Source: Klebsormidium nitens | Taxonomy: Eukaryota; Streptophyta; Klebsormidiophyceae; Klebsormidiales; Klebsormidiaceae | DNA length: 64,000 bases | NCBI GenBank assembly: GCA_000708835.1 | Contig: DF237430.1 | Span: forward strand, 1-64,000 | Direction of reading: 5' to 3' | Part shown: piece by piece, positions 35,101 to 48,300 of the stretch | How positions within the stretch are numbered: the stretch's first letter is position 1 | Layout of the letters: the number at the start of each line of letters is the position of its first letter | The notes under the pieces: generated by a model | Told to the model about the DNA's origin: nothing | The model's input: only the letters and a program-made list of their open reading frames with translations | The model's database searches: none | Translations under genes and position numbers: made by a program

Positions 35101-37231
35101 TCGCACAATCACATCAAAAACGCCCAACGTACCAGTGTGTCCTTCTTGCCCCCCTGCGAGGCAGACTGCGTGCTCAGCAGCAAACGCGCCAGCGCAATGC
35201 GCATCTGCCAACCGCCAGAGAACTCACTGCACTTCTTCCCCCAGTCAGACTTGGCAAAGCCTAGCCCGTCCAGGACGCTGCAATAGGCACGCCACAATAT
35301 TGTAAGGGCAGGACAGTTTGAGCAGGACGCAACGGGACTCATCAGAGCAACGACTCCTTTCTGTGATACTTAGTCGCCAACGTCTGAGTTGCGGCGAGTG
35401 GACCTGACGCATCATCCTTGATCTGTCAAGCAGGGATAAATGGCAGGGCAACTTTGCTTAACTATGCTGGCCGGTCTTCAGCTCCAGGGGTCGAGATCCG
35501 TTCAACAAGCAGCCCTTGATCGATCTCATTTCGGAAAGACAGGTAGGGGCACCGAATCCATGATCTCACCTAGCTATCATTTCGTCTTTCCGATACCCGC
35601 CCACCGCCTCCAACCTTTCCTGGTGTTCCATCAGTCGCTCTGCTATCGCCTCCACCTGTCTGTCTGCTAGGCCTTTCTCCTCCGCCTCCATTAGCTCCTC
35701 CTCTGCCGCTGTGACCGCTGCCCAGGCTTGGTTGATGTCATCCATTCGCGAGGCAGCCTCGTCCCAGACAGAGCGGTCAGAGCCGCTAACCGCAGTTTGC
35801 TCCAGATAACCCACGTGCACTCCGCGAGACACCACTATCCGCCCACCCTCTGGGGCGAGCTTGCCGACACAGGCCCGAATCAATGTTGACTTGCCAGCCC
35901 CGTTTGGCCCAACAACTGCAATCTTTTGCTTTGGAACAAGACGCAGGTTGGCATCTGGAAGAGTGCAAACCATTGGGTAAGTGGGCACCTGAGCAGTCTA
36001 AGAAGAGGCTGCTGTGAGTGGCCTTAAACCATAAGCAGATGAATCCTTCAAAAATCACTTCCCAGCCACCGCCATCTGATTAGAAGACTCTGTGCCTGTT
36101 ATCCTCTGAGAAGCTATTGCTGCCAGAGTAGTGGGGGGCACAAAACAATGCAAGGGGGAAATACTTCACAAAGTAAGTGTTGGGTCACGACTAAACCTAC
36201 CTTTCAACAGGTCATTTCCGCCCACACTGATGATTGCGTCTTCCACCACAAGGACCTGTACAATAACGCGCGAAGTCAATGACTGCAGAAACGCTGCAGA
36301 AAGAGAGAAGTGCCAAGCAAGCCGGCCGGTCTAGCGGACCATATGGGCGTAACAGGTTGTAAATGCCTCTGCGACTCCTTTCAATACTGCACTCCAAGAA
36401 GATCAGCATCCCCCTCCGATATAGAAATGCCCCAATCGACATCTCCAGCAGCAACACAAGTGGATCCCAAGCAGTGAAGGCTTCACATCATATCACATCA
36501 AAGAAACCCTTGTCAGGAAATGACAGCATTGCAAGCTGCTTGTAAGGTTGCCCCTTCTCAGGAGGGGCCAGTCGCAGCGCACACCCAGCCAGTCAACCAA
36601 AAGTCTGGGCAGCCCCGACAAGAATCTTATCAGGCTCAGCACCCAGGACAGACCCAGGGCTTACTCAGCATCCAATGGTTTAGGGTTCCCCTTAGGGTTC
36701 TGACTCAGAGGTAAGGGCGTAACCCGCCCAAGCACATAATCAGCTCACCGCTCCTGCAGTTTCTCCCCGTGGCGGTCGAATCTCATCCGTTTGCAACAGG
36801 CTTTCGCTGTCAGTCGGACCGGCAGCATTGTTCGGCAAGCTTTCACTGCCACTCGAGCTGGCGACGTCTGAAGCACTTGGGCGGGCTGTATCTGTCGATT
36901 GTGCCACTCTGCTTTGCGTATAGTCTGCCAACTCCTTCTCTAGGGGTCGGTCTGGCGTGCTGGCAAGTGGTGGTACATCTAAAACAGCGCGCGTACAAGG
37001 CCTGGGGAAGCTTGCTTTACTTTTGGCTTGGACATGGTCCAAAAACCCCGTGAAATGGTGAGAGGATCGAAGCAAGGACCCCAAACCATCACTTCTTGAG
37101 CAATGCCGTGGTAAGGCTCTCAGATCTTGACACGGCGCTCCATGATCGCAGCGGGGTGCTTGCAACTGCAGCGTTCCTGCTGGGCACGGTCCTTGGAGAT
37201 CAAACGTCGCAGCCCTGAGGCCCGGGGCCAT
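32174..37231 (-). CDS. ABCF-family ATPase (GCN20/Uup type)
   Basis: Soluble twin-ATPase protein; the family acts on ribosomes in translation and stress control, not in transport, and no membrane segment is seen. Nine exons, read downward: 37231-36749, 36255-36201, 35954-35570, 35277-35133, 34730-34506, 34307-34140, 33869-33735, 33381-33205 and 32890-32174. They give 829 aa. NBD1: Walker [11 protein letters not shown] (Lys201), signature [12 protein letters not shown], Walker [12 protein letters not shown]. The linker between NBDs is charged and helical ([16 protein letters not shown]). NBD2: [11 protein letters not shown] (Lys542), [24 protein letters not shown]. The last 70 residues form a charged coiled coil ([18 protein letters not shown]...) like the Uup C-terminal domain. 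The first 161 residues are low-complexity, Ser/Arg-rich and outside the ABC fold, compatible with a plastid transit peptide, which is inference. It is divergent from the FAD-oxidoreductase gene with a 574-base spacer. Confidence 0.95.
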
Positions 37232-37805
37232 GATGAGACCTCAGAGACAAAGTTTCGATAAGCACTGTTTCCGCAGCCTTCACCCTGAAGAAATCCGAAG
37301 GCGCTGCCAGTGCGAGATGGCCCAACAACTTTCTAAATCTGGAGTCTGGACGGGTACCCTGCAGAACACTCATGAGTCATGAGTCATGGCGAATTTTCTG
37401 TTTGTAATACAGCAGCTTTTTGAGCGCAACCAATATTACTGGCCTACCTATGTTGGATGCTCGGACCGAATATCAGATTTACACCTGGCATGCACAGATG
37501 TAACAGTATAACACTTATCCCTGGCATGCACGAAGCGGTCTAGAGAAAAGCTAGCGAGAATGGAAGTATAAGCAGTCTATCACGGCATATACGCTCTACT
37601 TTGGCGTTCATAAGGGGCTTGAGTTTCGTGCAATGCCTTCGCTCCAGGTTCCTTCCTTGCACTACCCCATGCCAATGCCATGACACTCTTCAAAATCTGC
37701 TCCAACTTCCTCCTTGAGCTGCTGCAGCCATCACGTTAGGCTTTGGCAAGTCGAGGTAAAGTTCGGGGTGCAACGCAGTGAATCCATTGCACTTTTCCTT
37801 CCGAC
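37232..37805. promoter_or_regulatory. Putative bidirectional promoter region, ABCF / oxidoreductase
   Basis: A 574-base spacer separates two divergent start codons, so both promoters must lie here or in upstream non-coding exons. A short tandem ACTCATGAGTCATGAGTCATG lies at about 37369-37389; the repeated TGAGTCA resembles a bZIP/AP-1-type site. This is position-based inference, without expression evidence. Confidence 0.35.
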
Positions 37806-40800
37806 ATGGCGATTGCGCAGCTGCAGCAAGCGCCATGTGCCAGAGGCCAACTAGTTGCTCGTCATCAAACCGACCATCAAACTGCATTGAAGTCTGGGCC
37901 CAGGCAGTGCCACAGTGGTCAGCCACATTGCCACCAGAATCTGGGTGGACAGCAACAACGGGGCCCCTGCTCTGCAAGAAAAGCTTTGAGACACACGCAC
38001 CTTAGTTCAGTCCAGTTTGCAGCTGAGCATCTTAACCCACAATCAGGGTTTCCTTCTTGGCGCCACTGCAGGCACGTGTGTGCTGCATTCAAGTGGCCAT
38101 GGGAGCAGAAAGATGGGAATGCAGCTTCTCAAGAGGTTGATGCTGTAGAAGCTAGAGAGCAAGAGAATAGAAGGAATGGGGTGCCAGCGGAGGAGACGGA
38201 TGTGGTGGTGGTCGGGGCAGGTCTGGCAGGGCTAGCATGTGCGAGGACTCTGCATGCTGCTGGCATTCCATTCCGGTTACTTGAGGTTAGTCCACCCTCC
38301 TGCCTAGATGTTTTCTGTGTTCGTATCCTAGTTGGCGATGCTGCAATTTTAGCTACCCGTCCATGCTGAGGCAATGAAAAGTTTTGCGGAAGCCTTTGCC
38401 CTGCTTTTATGCAATCCTGAATATGATTGCAGGCATCTGATGGCGTCGGTGGACGGGTGCGGACAGACGTGACAGATGACGGCTTTCTCTTAGACCGAGG
38501 CTTTCAGATCTTCCTATCAGCTTACCCAGGCAAGTGCCACTCATTAAAGCCGCTGACGGCGGGTCAAGAAAAGTTCTGAGATGCCGACGGGCCAGTTGAT
38601 AAAGAAGCAAGTTCACTACGATGGGCTGATTGATTGAACTGGGACACCCATCTTGAATTGGTTGAATCTTTGAGGAAACTTGCAGCCCCTTGGCATTGCA
38701 GAGAAGTGTCCGGCCGCTCTTGCACAACTATTGCTCATCCTTTATGTGCAGAGTGCAAGAAAGTGCTTGATTACGAGGCGCTCGATTTGAGGACCTTTTA
38801 CTCTGGGGCCTTTGTGCGGTTTCGTGGCCAGTTCCACAGAGTAGCGGTGAGTTCTCGCTCGCAGCCATACTTGAGCCCCCAAAAAATCTGCTTTTTCTCA
38901 GGGTTATGAATGCTTACTCTCGTTCTTCATAATGAGGCTACATTACAACGCCCGCTGACACTTGTCTTTGGTACAGGATCCTTTCCGGCACCCCCTCGAT
39001 GGTGTGGCTTCCCTCAGCCCCACTCACCCCATCGGCAACGTTCTTGACAAGTTACGGGTTGGACTTGTAAGTGCAAAACAAATCCTGATTCTTCTCAGTT
39101 CTCTTGTCAACGACGTTTTTGGCATCCACCTATAAGAGTACTCCTCCTTTTACTTCACATGAAACAAGGACAGACCACAGACAGGCTCTGATTCACCATA
39201 CAGAAAGAGTTGCCTTTTGAAGGGCATACGTCATAAACTGGTACAGGAATGGCAATCAAAGGCGAAGCATACCATTCTGACGGCCCGTCTACCTGGCTAT
39301 GACCGTTTCGGTTTGACGGGCCAAGCTTGTAGGAAATTCGAGAGGATTTTAGCTAGAGCTTGCTGTGCCTCTTGTGCAGCTCCGACTCAAGGTGCTCATC
39401 AAGAGCGATGCTGACCTTTTGTCAGCACCGGAGACCTCCATTGTTGACAAGCTCAGGCGGGAAGGTTTCTCATCAGCAATGGTGAGCCCGCTGCCATGGA
39501 GCTTTGTCATACTTGTCTTGGAGTACTCAAGTCTTTGCGAGGATGCATCATAGTCCTTGTCCGCAATCCTGGTCCGCTCCTGGCCGGTCATCATACAGAC
39601 AAGGCTCTTTCATGTGCAAGTCCTGTCACACACCTGACCACTTTACGAGGGTATAGGTTGCTGGTCGGGAGACCCACCGTGCAGCTTCTCTTGATCCAGA
39701 CTGTCTTCCGTGCAGATTGACCGCTTCTTCCGGCCATTCTTGGGGGGTATATTCTTTGACAGGGACCTCACTACAACATCCAGGTTGGTGGCAGCTGCTC
39801 CAGTTTCGTGATGTCGTGCCACAGCCTTATTGAGCTACTAACAGAGCATAAGTGCCTCCAGTCCTGCAGACTAAGGAGTTATTTCTGTACTCCACTTTCC
39901 TTTTAAGAAACGGTCCGGTCTGTCCATGCCCTTAGCGACTGAGCGACTTTGGGCATGTTTGCTAAAAGTCAGAAGCACGATTTGAGGTTCTTAGTACTAC
40001 TGAATATAGTATGCTTATCGTGGCAGGGTCAACCAGGTTTTCTACATCCACATTTGGTGTCTGTTGCTTTGCTTTGCAACAGGTAACCTTCTGTTCCAAT
40101 TCGATCTTGTTCCAAGCTATGATACCACCATTCTACTTTATTTTTCTGACTTCAAGTTCGTTCATATCGTCTTTGCCTCTTGGTTCTCGTTTTTTGAGAA
40201 AGCGAACGAGATACGATGGTGAGGAGGGTCTGGAAAGCATCTTTCCCGGGGTTCTGCACGATGACGCCCTCCCCGACTTTCCACTGCTCCTTCCTTTTGG
40301 GCCCACTCTCTTGATAGGTCTAGAGTCCAATGAGGAGGGGACGATAGGCTGTCCGTTGCTCCCTCGCTTTCATCTTCGTTGTCAAAGTCCTGCTAGCCGA
40401 CGCCTGCCTTCTTGTGCAGGCTCCTCGACTTCGTGATCAAGGTGTTGGCGCTTGGGGACAACACGCTCCCCGTCCAGGGCATTGCCGCCATCCCCGAGCA
40501 GGTGCAGCCCCGCCAGCCAACCTTCAACGCGTCTGCTGGCACTCGCTTGCCTCTGCTGACCTTTTTCGCGGTTGTATGCAGCACTGATGGATCACTATCA
40601 CCACCGACTAATCTTGCGAATCCACTCTGTCGACGACTCTGCTCGATTTGTGGCTCGAACTTTGTGAGATGGGGTCGGCCGCTCTTGCGGGAAGACGGTA
40701 ATTTGCAGCTTTGAGAAGCGTTCATGCGCGAGAGTGACGACATGTAGGGTCTTTCTTGTCGAAGAAGAGCAACTACAAGGAGTCCTTGATGCGGATCTTA

Positions 40801-42819
40801 CGGATTTCACCATGCACATGTTTGACGTTGTGTTTCCGTGACCTTAAGCAGTCCATGCATTTCTCGCTGCAGCTCGCTTCCGGGCTTCCGTCGGAGTCTG
40901 TTGTGCTAAACGCCCCCGTCAGCAGTGTGGTTCCCGCCAGGGCTGGCGCACCTGCAACGGTGCGGGTCGCTGGCGGCCGCAGCTATGCGGCCAGAAGGGG
41001 AGTGGTCGTTGCGGTACGGATGTGCTTCTATCGCAACTAGCAAGGATTGCCTGTTGCCAGGGCGCTTGTTTGCTGATGCGACTGGGGCCGGAACTTGGGA
41101 CTTCACCGATACAATGCTTATATGCGGGCTGCGTTGATTCCTTTACGAGTGGCCGTCCAGTGTTTTAGGCGAGGTCGCAGGAGTGACGGGTCCAGCGGTT
41201 CGTATACTCTTAGTTTAGCCGCACTCGGTCTGGCGGAGGGCCGATGTCGCCGCTCCGTGTCTGACCCTTGTGCTGGCGGCCGCAGGTGGACGGGCCCCAG
41301 GCCCAACGACTCTTGGGCGGAGGCCTCTCCAGCACTCCCTCCGATGCCCGAGACGCACGGGGGACCGTGTGCCTCTACTACGCCGCCGTAGGACATCGAC
41401 CTCCTACCGTTTGTGTGCTGTCTTTTGGTGCATTTAGAGGAAGCCGTTTTTACATTGAGATGCCTAGGCACGCAATCTGCACTCGATTTTGGTCTTGCTG
41501 TGGTTCGAAGCCTTGGTTACAGGGACGAGCCCTTGAACGGCATTTCTTTGTGCAGCCGTCCGCTCCGATCGAGGACCCCGTGCTGCTGCTCAACGGCGAT
41601 GGAGTCGGCCTCATCAACAACATGTGCTTCCCCAGCAGGTGGGGCCCGCGCTCGCGACAGTCTGGCGTCCAACTGTCTTTCGCAAACAAGCGTGGTTTCC
41701 GAGGAAAGTGCATTCGCGGCGTCTTGGAACAGGAATCGTCCACGTACTTCTCTCGAAGCGCCCATCTTTGTTTTTGGGAGCCTCATCGTTCATGGTTGTC
41801 GCAACGACGACCGCTTACCCTTGACTTAAGGAAATAATGTCAGAACCTTAGCCTCCTCTTTTAAAGCCATATTGGGAGGACGCAAGTAATGGACTAGGCG
41901 TGCTGACCCCCCCTGTTCCGCTGCAGTGTATCCCCGTCTTACGCCCCCCCTGGCAAAGCCCTGGTGTCCATCTCGCTGGTGGGCGCATACCCAGACCGCT
42001 CCGATGCGGACCTGCAGACCGCGGTCGAGGCGGAGCTGAGGGACTGGTTCGGGAAAGAGACCGCCACGTGGCGACACCTCAAAACTTACCGCATCCCCTT
42101 CGCACAGGTCAGCATGATTATCTACTCTCGCTGCTAGGAGCTTCTCCGCTCGTTGAGTGCATGTACGATGACTGCTTTGCCATCACAAGGACAATCTGGG
42201 GTTCTAAAGCAGGGACCGACTCTCTGGCCGCTTGGAGGCACCGCACGCTTGTGAGGAGCAGGAGTCCTTCGTAGAAAGTCTTTCGATGAGATGGATTGTT
42301 CGTGAATGCCGTCAGCCGTAATCACAAGTGCAAAGCTGAACAAGCCCTGAGCGTTGCCTTTACTGTCCCATGGTGCAGCCCAATCAACGGCCGCCCAGCG
42401 ATCCCCTGCGGGAGGTGCGGCTGGGTGCCGACCTCTACGTCTGCGGGGACCATCGGGACACGGCAACGGTGAGAGCACGGAGTAGACTTGCGGCGAACTT
42501 GTTAGCGAAGAGTCCAGTCGGGCGATGCATCTTGAATCTTTGGACCGGAATTGGAAAAGCTTGTCATTGTTCATGTTCTCATAAGCCCGTACCCATTAAA
42601 AGGCATGGGGCTGCATCGCCTGGAGGAGATCATCGTTGTCAACATCATCCCAAGAGGAGATGCGATTTGGGCTTTACATCGCGTGGGTTGTGTTTTCATG
42701 TGCAGTTCGATGGTGCCTTCGTATCCGGGCGTCGAGCAGCGGAAGCCTTGATGGCCGACTCCCAAGAGAAGCAAGGAGCTTCCACGAAAGCGGAAGCTAA
42801 AGTGGTAGTGCAGGTCTGA
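37806..42819 (+). CDS. FAD-dependent amine-oxidase / phytoene-desaturase-like oxidoreductase
   Basis: Flavoprotein oxidoreductase of the amine oxidase/phytoene desaturase superfamily; substrate unknown. Thirteen exons: 37806-38285, 38433-38529, 38752-38846, 38977-39066, 39380-39481, 39716-39783, 40420-40501, 40873-41013, 41286-41387, 41556-41638, 41927-42107, 42379-42468 and 42706-42819. They give 574 aa. Dinucleotide-binding motif TDVVVVGAGLAGLACARTL (GAGLAG 137-142) ends at Glu160. The family GG motif follows (ASDGVGGRVRTD), then LLDRGFQIFLSAYPE. The C-terminal FAD loop is LGADLYVCGDHRD plus the closing helix FVSGRRAAEALM. The first roughly 95 residues hold almost no acidic residue and many Ser/Arg/Gln/His, suggesting a plastid transit peptide. 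Similar proteins occur in cyanobacteria and plastids. The intron after 38529 has a GC donor. It could be carotenoid- or tetrapyrrole-related, but nothing here decides that. Confidence 0.9.
38530..38751 (+). other. GC-AG intron in the oxidoreductase gene
   Basis: The exon ends GCTTACCCAG and the intron starts GCAAGTG; the acceptor is TTTATGTGCAG before 38752. Phase 1 is kept, giving SAYPECKKVLDYEAL. No GT donor nearby preserves the frame. Confidence 0.8.
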
Positions 42820-45380
42820 CAATGACGCGAGGCCATTATGCTAAGCTAAGTGTGGAGTCGAATGGGGTGCTCAGGCCGCTGGTTTTGTTCTGAGTTGCTG
42901 GCGCACTGTTGGACACGGCACTTGATGTATGCCCTAGACTCAGCTCAATTATTGGACGTTGGTTACTAACTAAGACGATTTGTTACACCATGTGTTACTG
43001 TTGTTGAAGTAGCTTGCAACCCGCTCCTAACGCAGCTCGGTTGCTTGCTGGAGGAAGAAGTTGGGGAGTTTGGCCAAGATTCGTATCGCAGTTTCTTGGA
43101 AAGAATCCAATGACATTCCCAGGTTTGTTTTGCGCATGGGTCACAATCGTAGAACGTGGGATCGAGGGCGAATCGGCACTCCACTGATTTGTCACGCAGG
43201 GACAATTGTGTAACTAATGATTAAACTACCGGCCACTATAACACTGATTACACTCGAGCTAATTTTGGCCCCTTAGTCCATATTCTACCGCGCTGTTTCG
43301 ATTCCGGAGTCCAACTCTACGAGAGTGAGGCCACTTGATTGACGGTGTCCTAAGTGTGGGGTAATGATTGAGTATACGAAGAAGGGGTGTGGGGGGCCCA
43401 GCCGGAATTATGATGAAGAGGAAAATATATACGTTGTTTAGGGATAAATATGTTGGATGAGGATGACATAGAACAAAGAGAGAGCTTTCACCTATCCTAT
43501 GTATATAAGCGATATCATGATCGAGCTGAGGATTTTGAGGATTTGACGCCCATGCATCAATACTCGCTTGTGCAGTGGAGTAGGGGAGGAGCGGGTCAAG
43601 GTTGATACCTGTTCGGGGCACGGGCAAATACTTGGGAGCCAAAGGCTACGACATCTCCCAGACCCAGGTCACCAAGGCCATTGGAAACGACACCGTGCTA
43701 TACATCCCCAAAGACATCTATATCTTGAACTAGTTTGAAGCGCGTGTTGCGCTTGAGCCTTTCTAGTAATCATGCACGCTTTGTTTCAATCATAGCTGGG
43801 TAGTAGCAGTCTGCTATCAGCCGCACCTGGGGTGATCAGCTGTGCTCTGCACTGGCACTGCATTTGACATCCGTTCCAAACATCTAGCGTAGAGCCATAT
43901 CGGAGCTTGGGAAAGTCCGCGTGATGATGAGGTACGCAAGAGTTCTCAGAGGCTTGTAGGTTCGTGGATTGGTGCGACTCGGAGGCGCCATGTTTAGAAT
44001 AAACGTCCGAAGGCAGACTTCCTCATCAAGTTGCATGTTTTGTGATCTGATTGATCATACACAAACTTCTGTGAAGTAGATTGATTCGGTCATGCTTCTG
44101 TCTTGTTCTCCCTCATGCACAGAATTGAGTCTCGGCTGCCTATATGATTGTAGCAATTGAGCATGTGCGTGAGCTTTGAAGGCTGCGCGTGAGCTGTCCC
44201 ACAGTGTGTATCAACTACATATGTTCAGTAGCTATACGGACGCTTTCTGTTGTGCGACCCTCGCACATGCACTAGGTTTGAAGGGGCCGCTGGATACTAT
44301 GCCGGCCCCGCGACATATATATGTGTGACTCACATTAAGAGGATCTCGCACCATGATCGCGTCAAGTTAAAGGATCACGTCAACGGCCGAATGTTTATGC
44401 ATCCACCTGATTGCACGAGCCGCGCACGTATTGTCGACAACACTGCAGTGCAAAGCACCGGATGCATATACTTTATCATGCATCTAGTAAGAGCACCTAG
44501 AGCGCATGTACTGCCACTGGTGAGGCTAAATCATGATTTAAAGCTGTAGCTCTCGCTATTGATCATGGCCTATACATGGCTACGGCGAAAATACAAAATA
44601 CCATCATTCATAAACCATGCCTGTGATGGCGCACGCTGCAATCTAGTAGTTTGTAAACTTCAAGCTTTAACCAATCGCTTCCGACTCAAGCCGTGCTCAA
44701 GCCGTTGAATTATAACCTGGCCCGGAGCTTGCCAAACTCAACAATCTGACCCCGGCGCAGTGCGATTCTTGCGGGCGTTTTCTGAAGGCTCTTGCGGACA
44801 CCACGGCTCGCACTTCTGTCGAGGCTGCTCCCTCCTCTTGATAGGGCTTACATCTCGATCAGACTTCAGAGGAGGCCTTGCATGGATACAACAGTGAAGG
44901 AAAAAAGGCTATCGCGATGCGCATTTCTCGCACGTGGCGTTCAAAAAGAGACCAAAAAGCGACACCCCAAGCCTTCAAAGTTTCCGCATCCAATGGATTG
45001 AGCTTCTGGCATACTCCGGCCAGGCTATAGCGGCTTGAGCGACTATCGAACCACCGCCGCGATCTATATCTGGGGATCCATCATGGTATGATACTTCTGC
45101 AAGGACACTATTAAAAGCTCCACGAAACAACTGTCCCTGTACCAGTAGGAACCATTCTTTGTATCTAGTACTAAGTTTTAACTGTGCTCAGCAACACGGG
45201 CTCTGGTACCCTATGAGTAATTGCTCTCGCTTATAGCGCCGTAAGTGCGTCGTGTCGACAACAAGGACTACTATCCACAACTATCTACTACCTAGCGCGA
45301 GCATATTTTGTACATTGTTCAGCAGCTTATACACGACAGATCAAGAGAAACAACTCAACCGAACCTGAGCGCCAGTGCTA
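42820..45380. other. Convergent intergenic region, oxidoreductase / MATE 1
   Basis: About 2.6 kb between two 3' ends, mostly AT-rich. The only protein-like stretch is an open frame on the + strand at about 43588-43733 (listed separately). A 127-codon minus-strand frame at 43259-43642 has no recognisable features. Confidence 0.45.
43588..43733 (+). pseudogene. Orphan exon-like coding fragment
   Basis: A GC-richer island in AT-rich DNA reads RLIPVRGTGKYLGAKGYDIS, then continues open to YIPKDIYILN and a stop at 43731-43733. The composition is protein-like and differs from the flanks. It lacks a start codon, and the frame is closed upstream by a TAG near 43574. No acceptor site in the right frame was found. 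It could be the last exon of a lost gene or a captured fragment. The VRGTGKYLGAKGY segment loosely recalls the GGTGxFxxARG turn of dirigent-like barrels; I would not assign a family. Confidence 0.35.
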
Positions 45381-48300
45381 TTACGAGTAGCTACTGCTAA
45401 TCAGGAAGTAGCTATCCATCGACCGCGCAATGGGCGCCATGCCGTCCTCGTCAAATGCGAGCGCCCCCTTCCTCGCGATCGTCATCGCCTTTGTGGGTTT
45501 CCGCCCCTGCACCTTGCCCTCGCTTGTGAGCACTCCCGTGAGCGCTTGCGCCTTCTCCGCCTCGGTGGCCCAGTCGGTCCTCCACACAACGGTCCCCATG
45601 AGGAGCACCTGCATAACCTGCGCGCACACGATGCCCCACTGCAAGCCGTACACCCCGAAGTGGCCCCAGAACGCGAGCCCCAGCGCCACGGGCAAGCCGA
45701 CGAGGTAGTACCCGCCGACGTTGATCTTGGCGGCGGTGGCGGGGCGAGCGCTCCCGCGCAAGATGCCTTGCATCACGGCCTGCACGAGTAGCAAGGGGCG
45801 ATGAGGGACCATTCGCATGGGGGGTCCCATTGGAGGCCAGTCAAGAGCGTGTTCTTCGAAGAAAGGATTCTTACTTCCAATCTAGGTGGGAAATTGTCCT
45901 TCAGGCAAGGGAGTTCACCTTGTCTGAAGGTGAACTCCCTTGCTTATGACTGCAAGGGAGTCATAGCCAAGGGTCGACCTTGTGCCTATGACTGCTTTGT
46001 TTCTCCAGCGTTTTGTTTACCGTTCAGAAGGCGGCTTCGATTGATCCTCTGTGCCCCTAGATTCTCCTTGCGAACCGATGTTCGTGAAGCCAAAAATCAG
46101 CTGTCATCCTCAAAGTCTGTGGTAAGCCCAGCCGGGGCTTCAGCAAAGACTCGAGTCCGAAAAGACGCCACACCCGTTAAAGTTGACACTACGAGCAGTC
46201 AGAAGCCTGACCTGCGGCGCATCGCCCAGCAGCGAGATGGCGTTGATGACGATGGCGCCCCCCACCAGCGCGAGCAGCTGCGGGTCCGCCGTGAAGCAGC
46301 GCGCGAGCGGGTGGCGCAGCAGGATGAGGAACAGCGTGATGAGCAGGCCCAGAGCAAAGCCGAGCGCCACGCCCACCTCCGCAGCGAGGCGCGCGGCGCG
46401 GGCCTTGTTGGAGCCCAACTCCTTGCCAATGCGCACGCTGCACCCACAGCCACAGTCAGCGACGGTGAGCAGCGGAGACAGGGGGGGGCAGCTTTACAGG
46501 GCCCCGCAGGGGGCCGAAGTAAACCTTGCAAGCCCTCTCCAGCATCAACATTCTTGGTCACAGCTTGCGTCAGTTCGGCAATGGCCGACGTTCAACCAAA
46601 GCGTAGCCGATGCAACGGCAGATCCTTCACTTCAGCATCAGCTGCTCAACGAACACATCAGCAGGTCACGTTATGTACACGGGAGACAGCTGAACCGCAC
46701 CTCCTTCTCGCCCGCACAGTGAGATTGTTTCTATTGATCGTTTTCAGGCAGTGAGGGTCCTGAGACACTGACCTGACCGCATTCCCGAGGGAGCCTGGCA
46801 GCATGAAGAGCAGCGTGGTGACGTTCTCCGTGATCGCCATGGTCGAGACCGCCAACTCGGGGTTCTAGAAAAGGACAAGAAAAGATCCGTCATGCGAGAA
46901 ACAGGACTTTTCGGACAAGCACAAAAAAGGGTCAGGAGAGACGACCAGATCGGGCGGTACTGCAGCCACTGCCCTTCTGAACAGATCAAAGCGAACTCAA
47001 TCTTCACGGTTGTGTCTCATCGGCCGACCTGAATGCTCTGCATGGAAAAGGCAGGGAGCAACGGCAGGAACGGCCAGAGAGACTACTGTTTTGCGGGCCC
47101 CTCTTCTGTGGTTGATCTACTTGTCGGCCTCAAAAGGCGACAAGCGGAGCATGTCGGTAGGACTCACATCGAGGAGGCCTGCCGCAAGCAGTAGCGCCTC
47201 ATAGCACCACCACTCGAGGCAGACGCTGAAGCAGGACGGCACCGCGAGCGCCAGAAAGGGCCCCCACTCGCGGAAGCACTCGCGCGGAGCAAAGCCGCCC
47301 CAGGACTGCTTGTACACGCCCGACACCCAGATGAAGGCTAGCAGCAGCACCAGCAGGAGCAGGTCAGAGATCCACGTGGCAGCAGCGGCGCCGACGGGGC
47401 CCCAGCCAAGGACGGAGATGAACAGGATGTTGAGGGGGATGTGCACGGCCGCGGCAACCAGGGCGCACGCAAACATGGGGACGGTGATGCCCTGCAAAGA
47501 GCAGCTAACTGTGAGGCAGGGCGGAATCGAGGAGTGATGTTCTGACTGTTTGAGTTAAGTTTGCGCCAAACAAGATAGGACTGAGAAAATGGCATTCATT
47601 CAGGACATCTTGTCAAAAGAGGGCCACAGATCATGATGCGCAAAAAGCATTCTGGATGAATGACCATTGCAGGAATGTCTAGAAAGCTTGAGCGCCAGCT
47701 CAACAGCTTTGGCTTCTCTTTGCACACCTGTGACGTGAGATAGATGCGCAGGGGCATGACGAAACAGATGATGAACGCGTCCGGCACGAGGTGCACGATG
47801 TAGATCCCCGCCACGCGCGCGACCGCGGGGTCCTGCCCCAGCAGGATGAGAATGGGCTCCATGAAGCACCACATGGCACAGATGGGCAGCGTGCACGCCA
47901 GCAGAATGGTAACCGCGCGCTGCAGCTGGATGCCCACTTCGTGGAACTGCGCCGCGCCCAGAGCCTGTGACATCAGCGGCTCGAGCGCATAGCACAGGCC
48001 CGTGATGACGGAGTAGCCCGTCACGTTGGCAATGGACACCGCCAGGGATCTGCAGGTCGATAGAAACATGTCTGATGGCAGCCCGTATGAGGCCGGTTCT
48101 TCCAAAAACTCTTTTCTTAGGTACTGCTAAGAGCACAAAGTGTATGTTCAAGGTGGCCAGTTGGTCAGCTTTTAGCAGAGGCCAGGCTTTCAAATGAGCA
48201 AAGGGACAAGGTACATTCAGAAGAAGAATCATACGGGCTGTGCACTATAGGTAACCTGGCAGCACCAGTGGAGCCATGCCAAGAAAGAGAAACTTGTTGG

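Noticed and set aside
43259-43642. 127-codon minus-strand frame opposite the orphan fragment
   Set aside because: No domain, odd composition, and it overlaps the more protein-like + strand frame.
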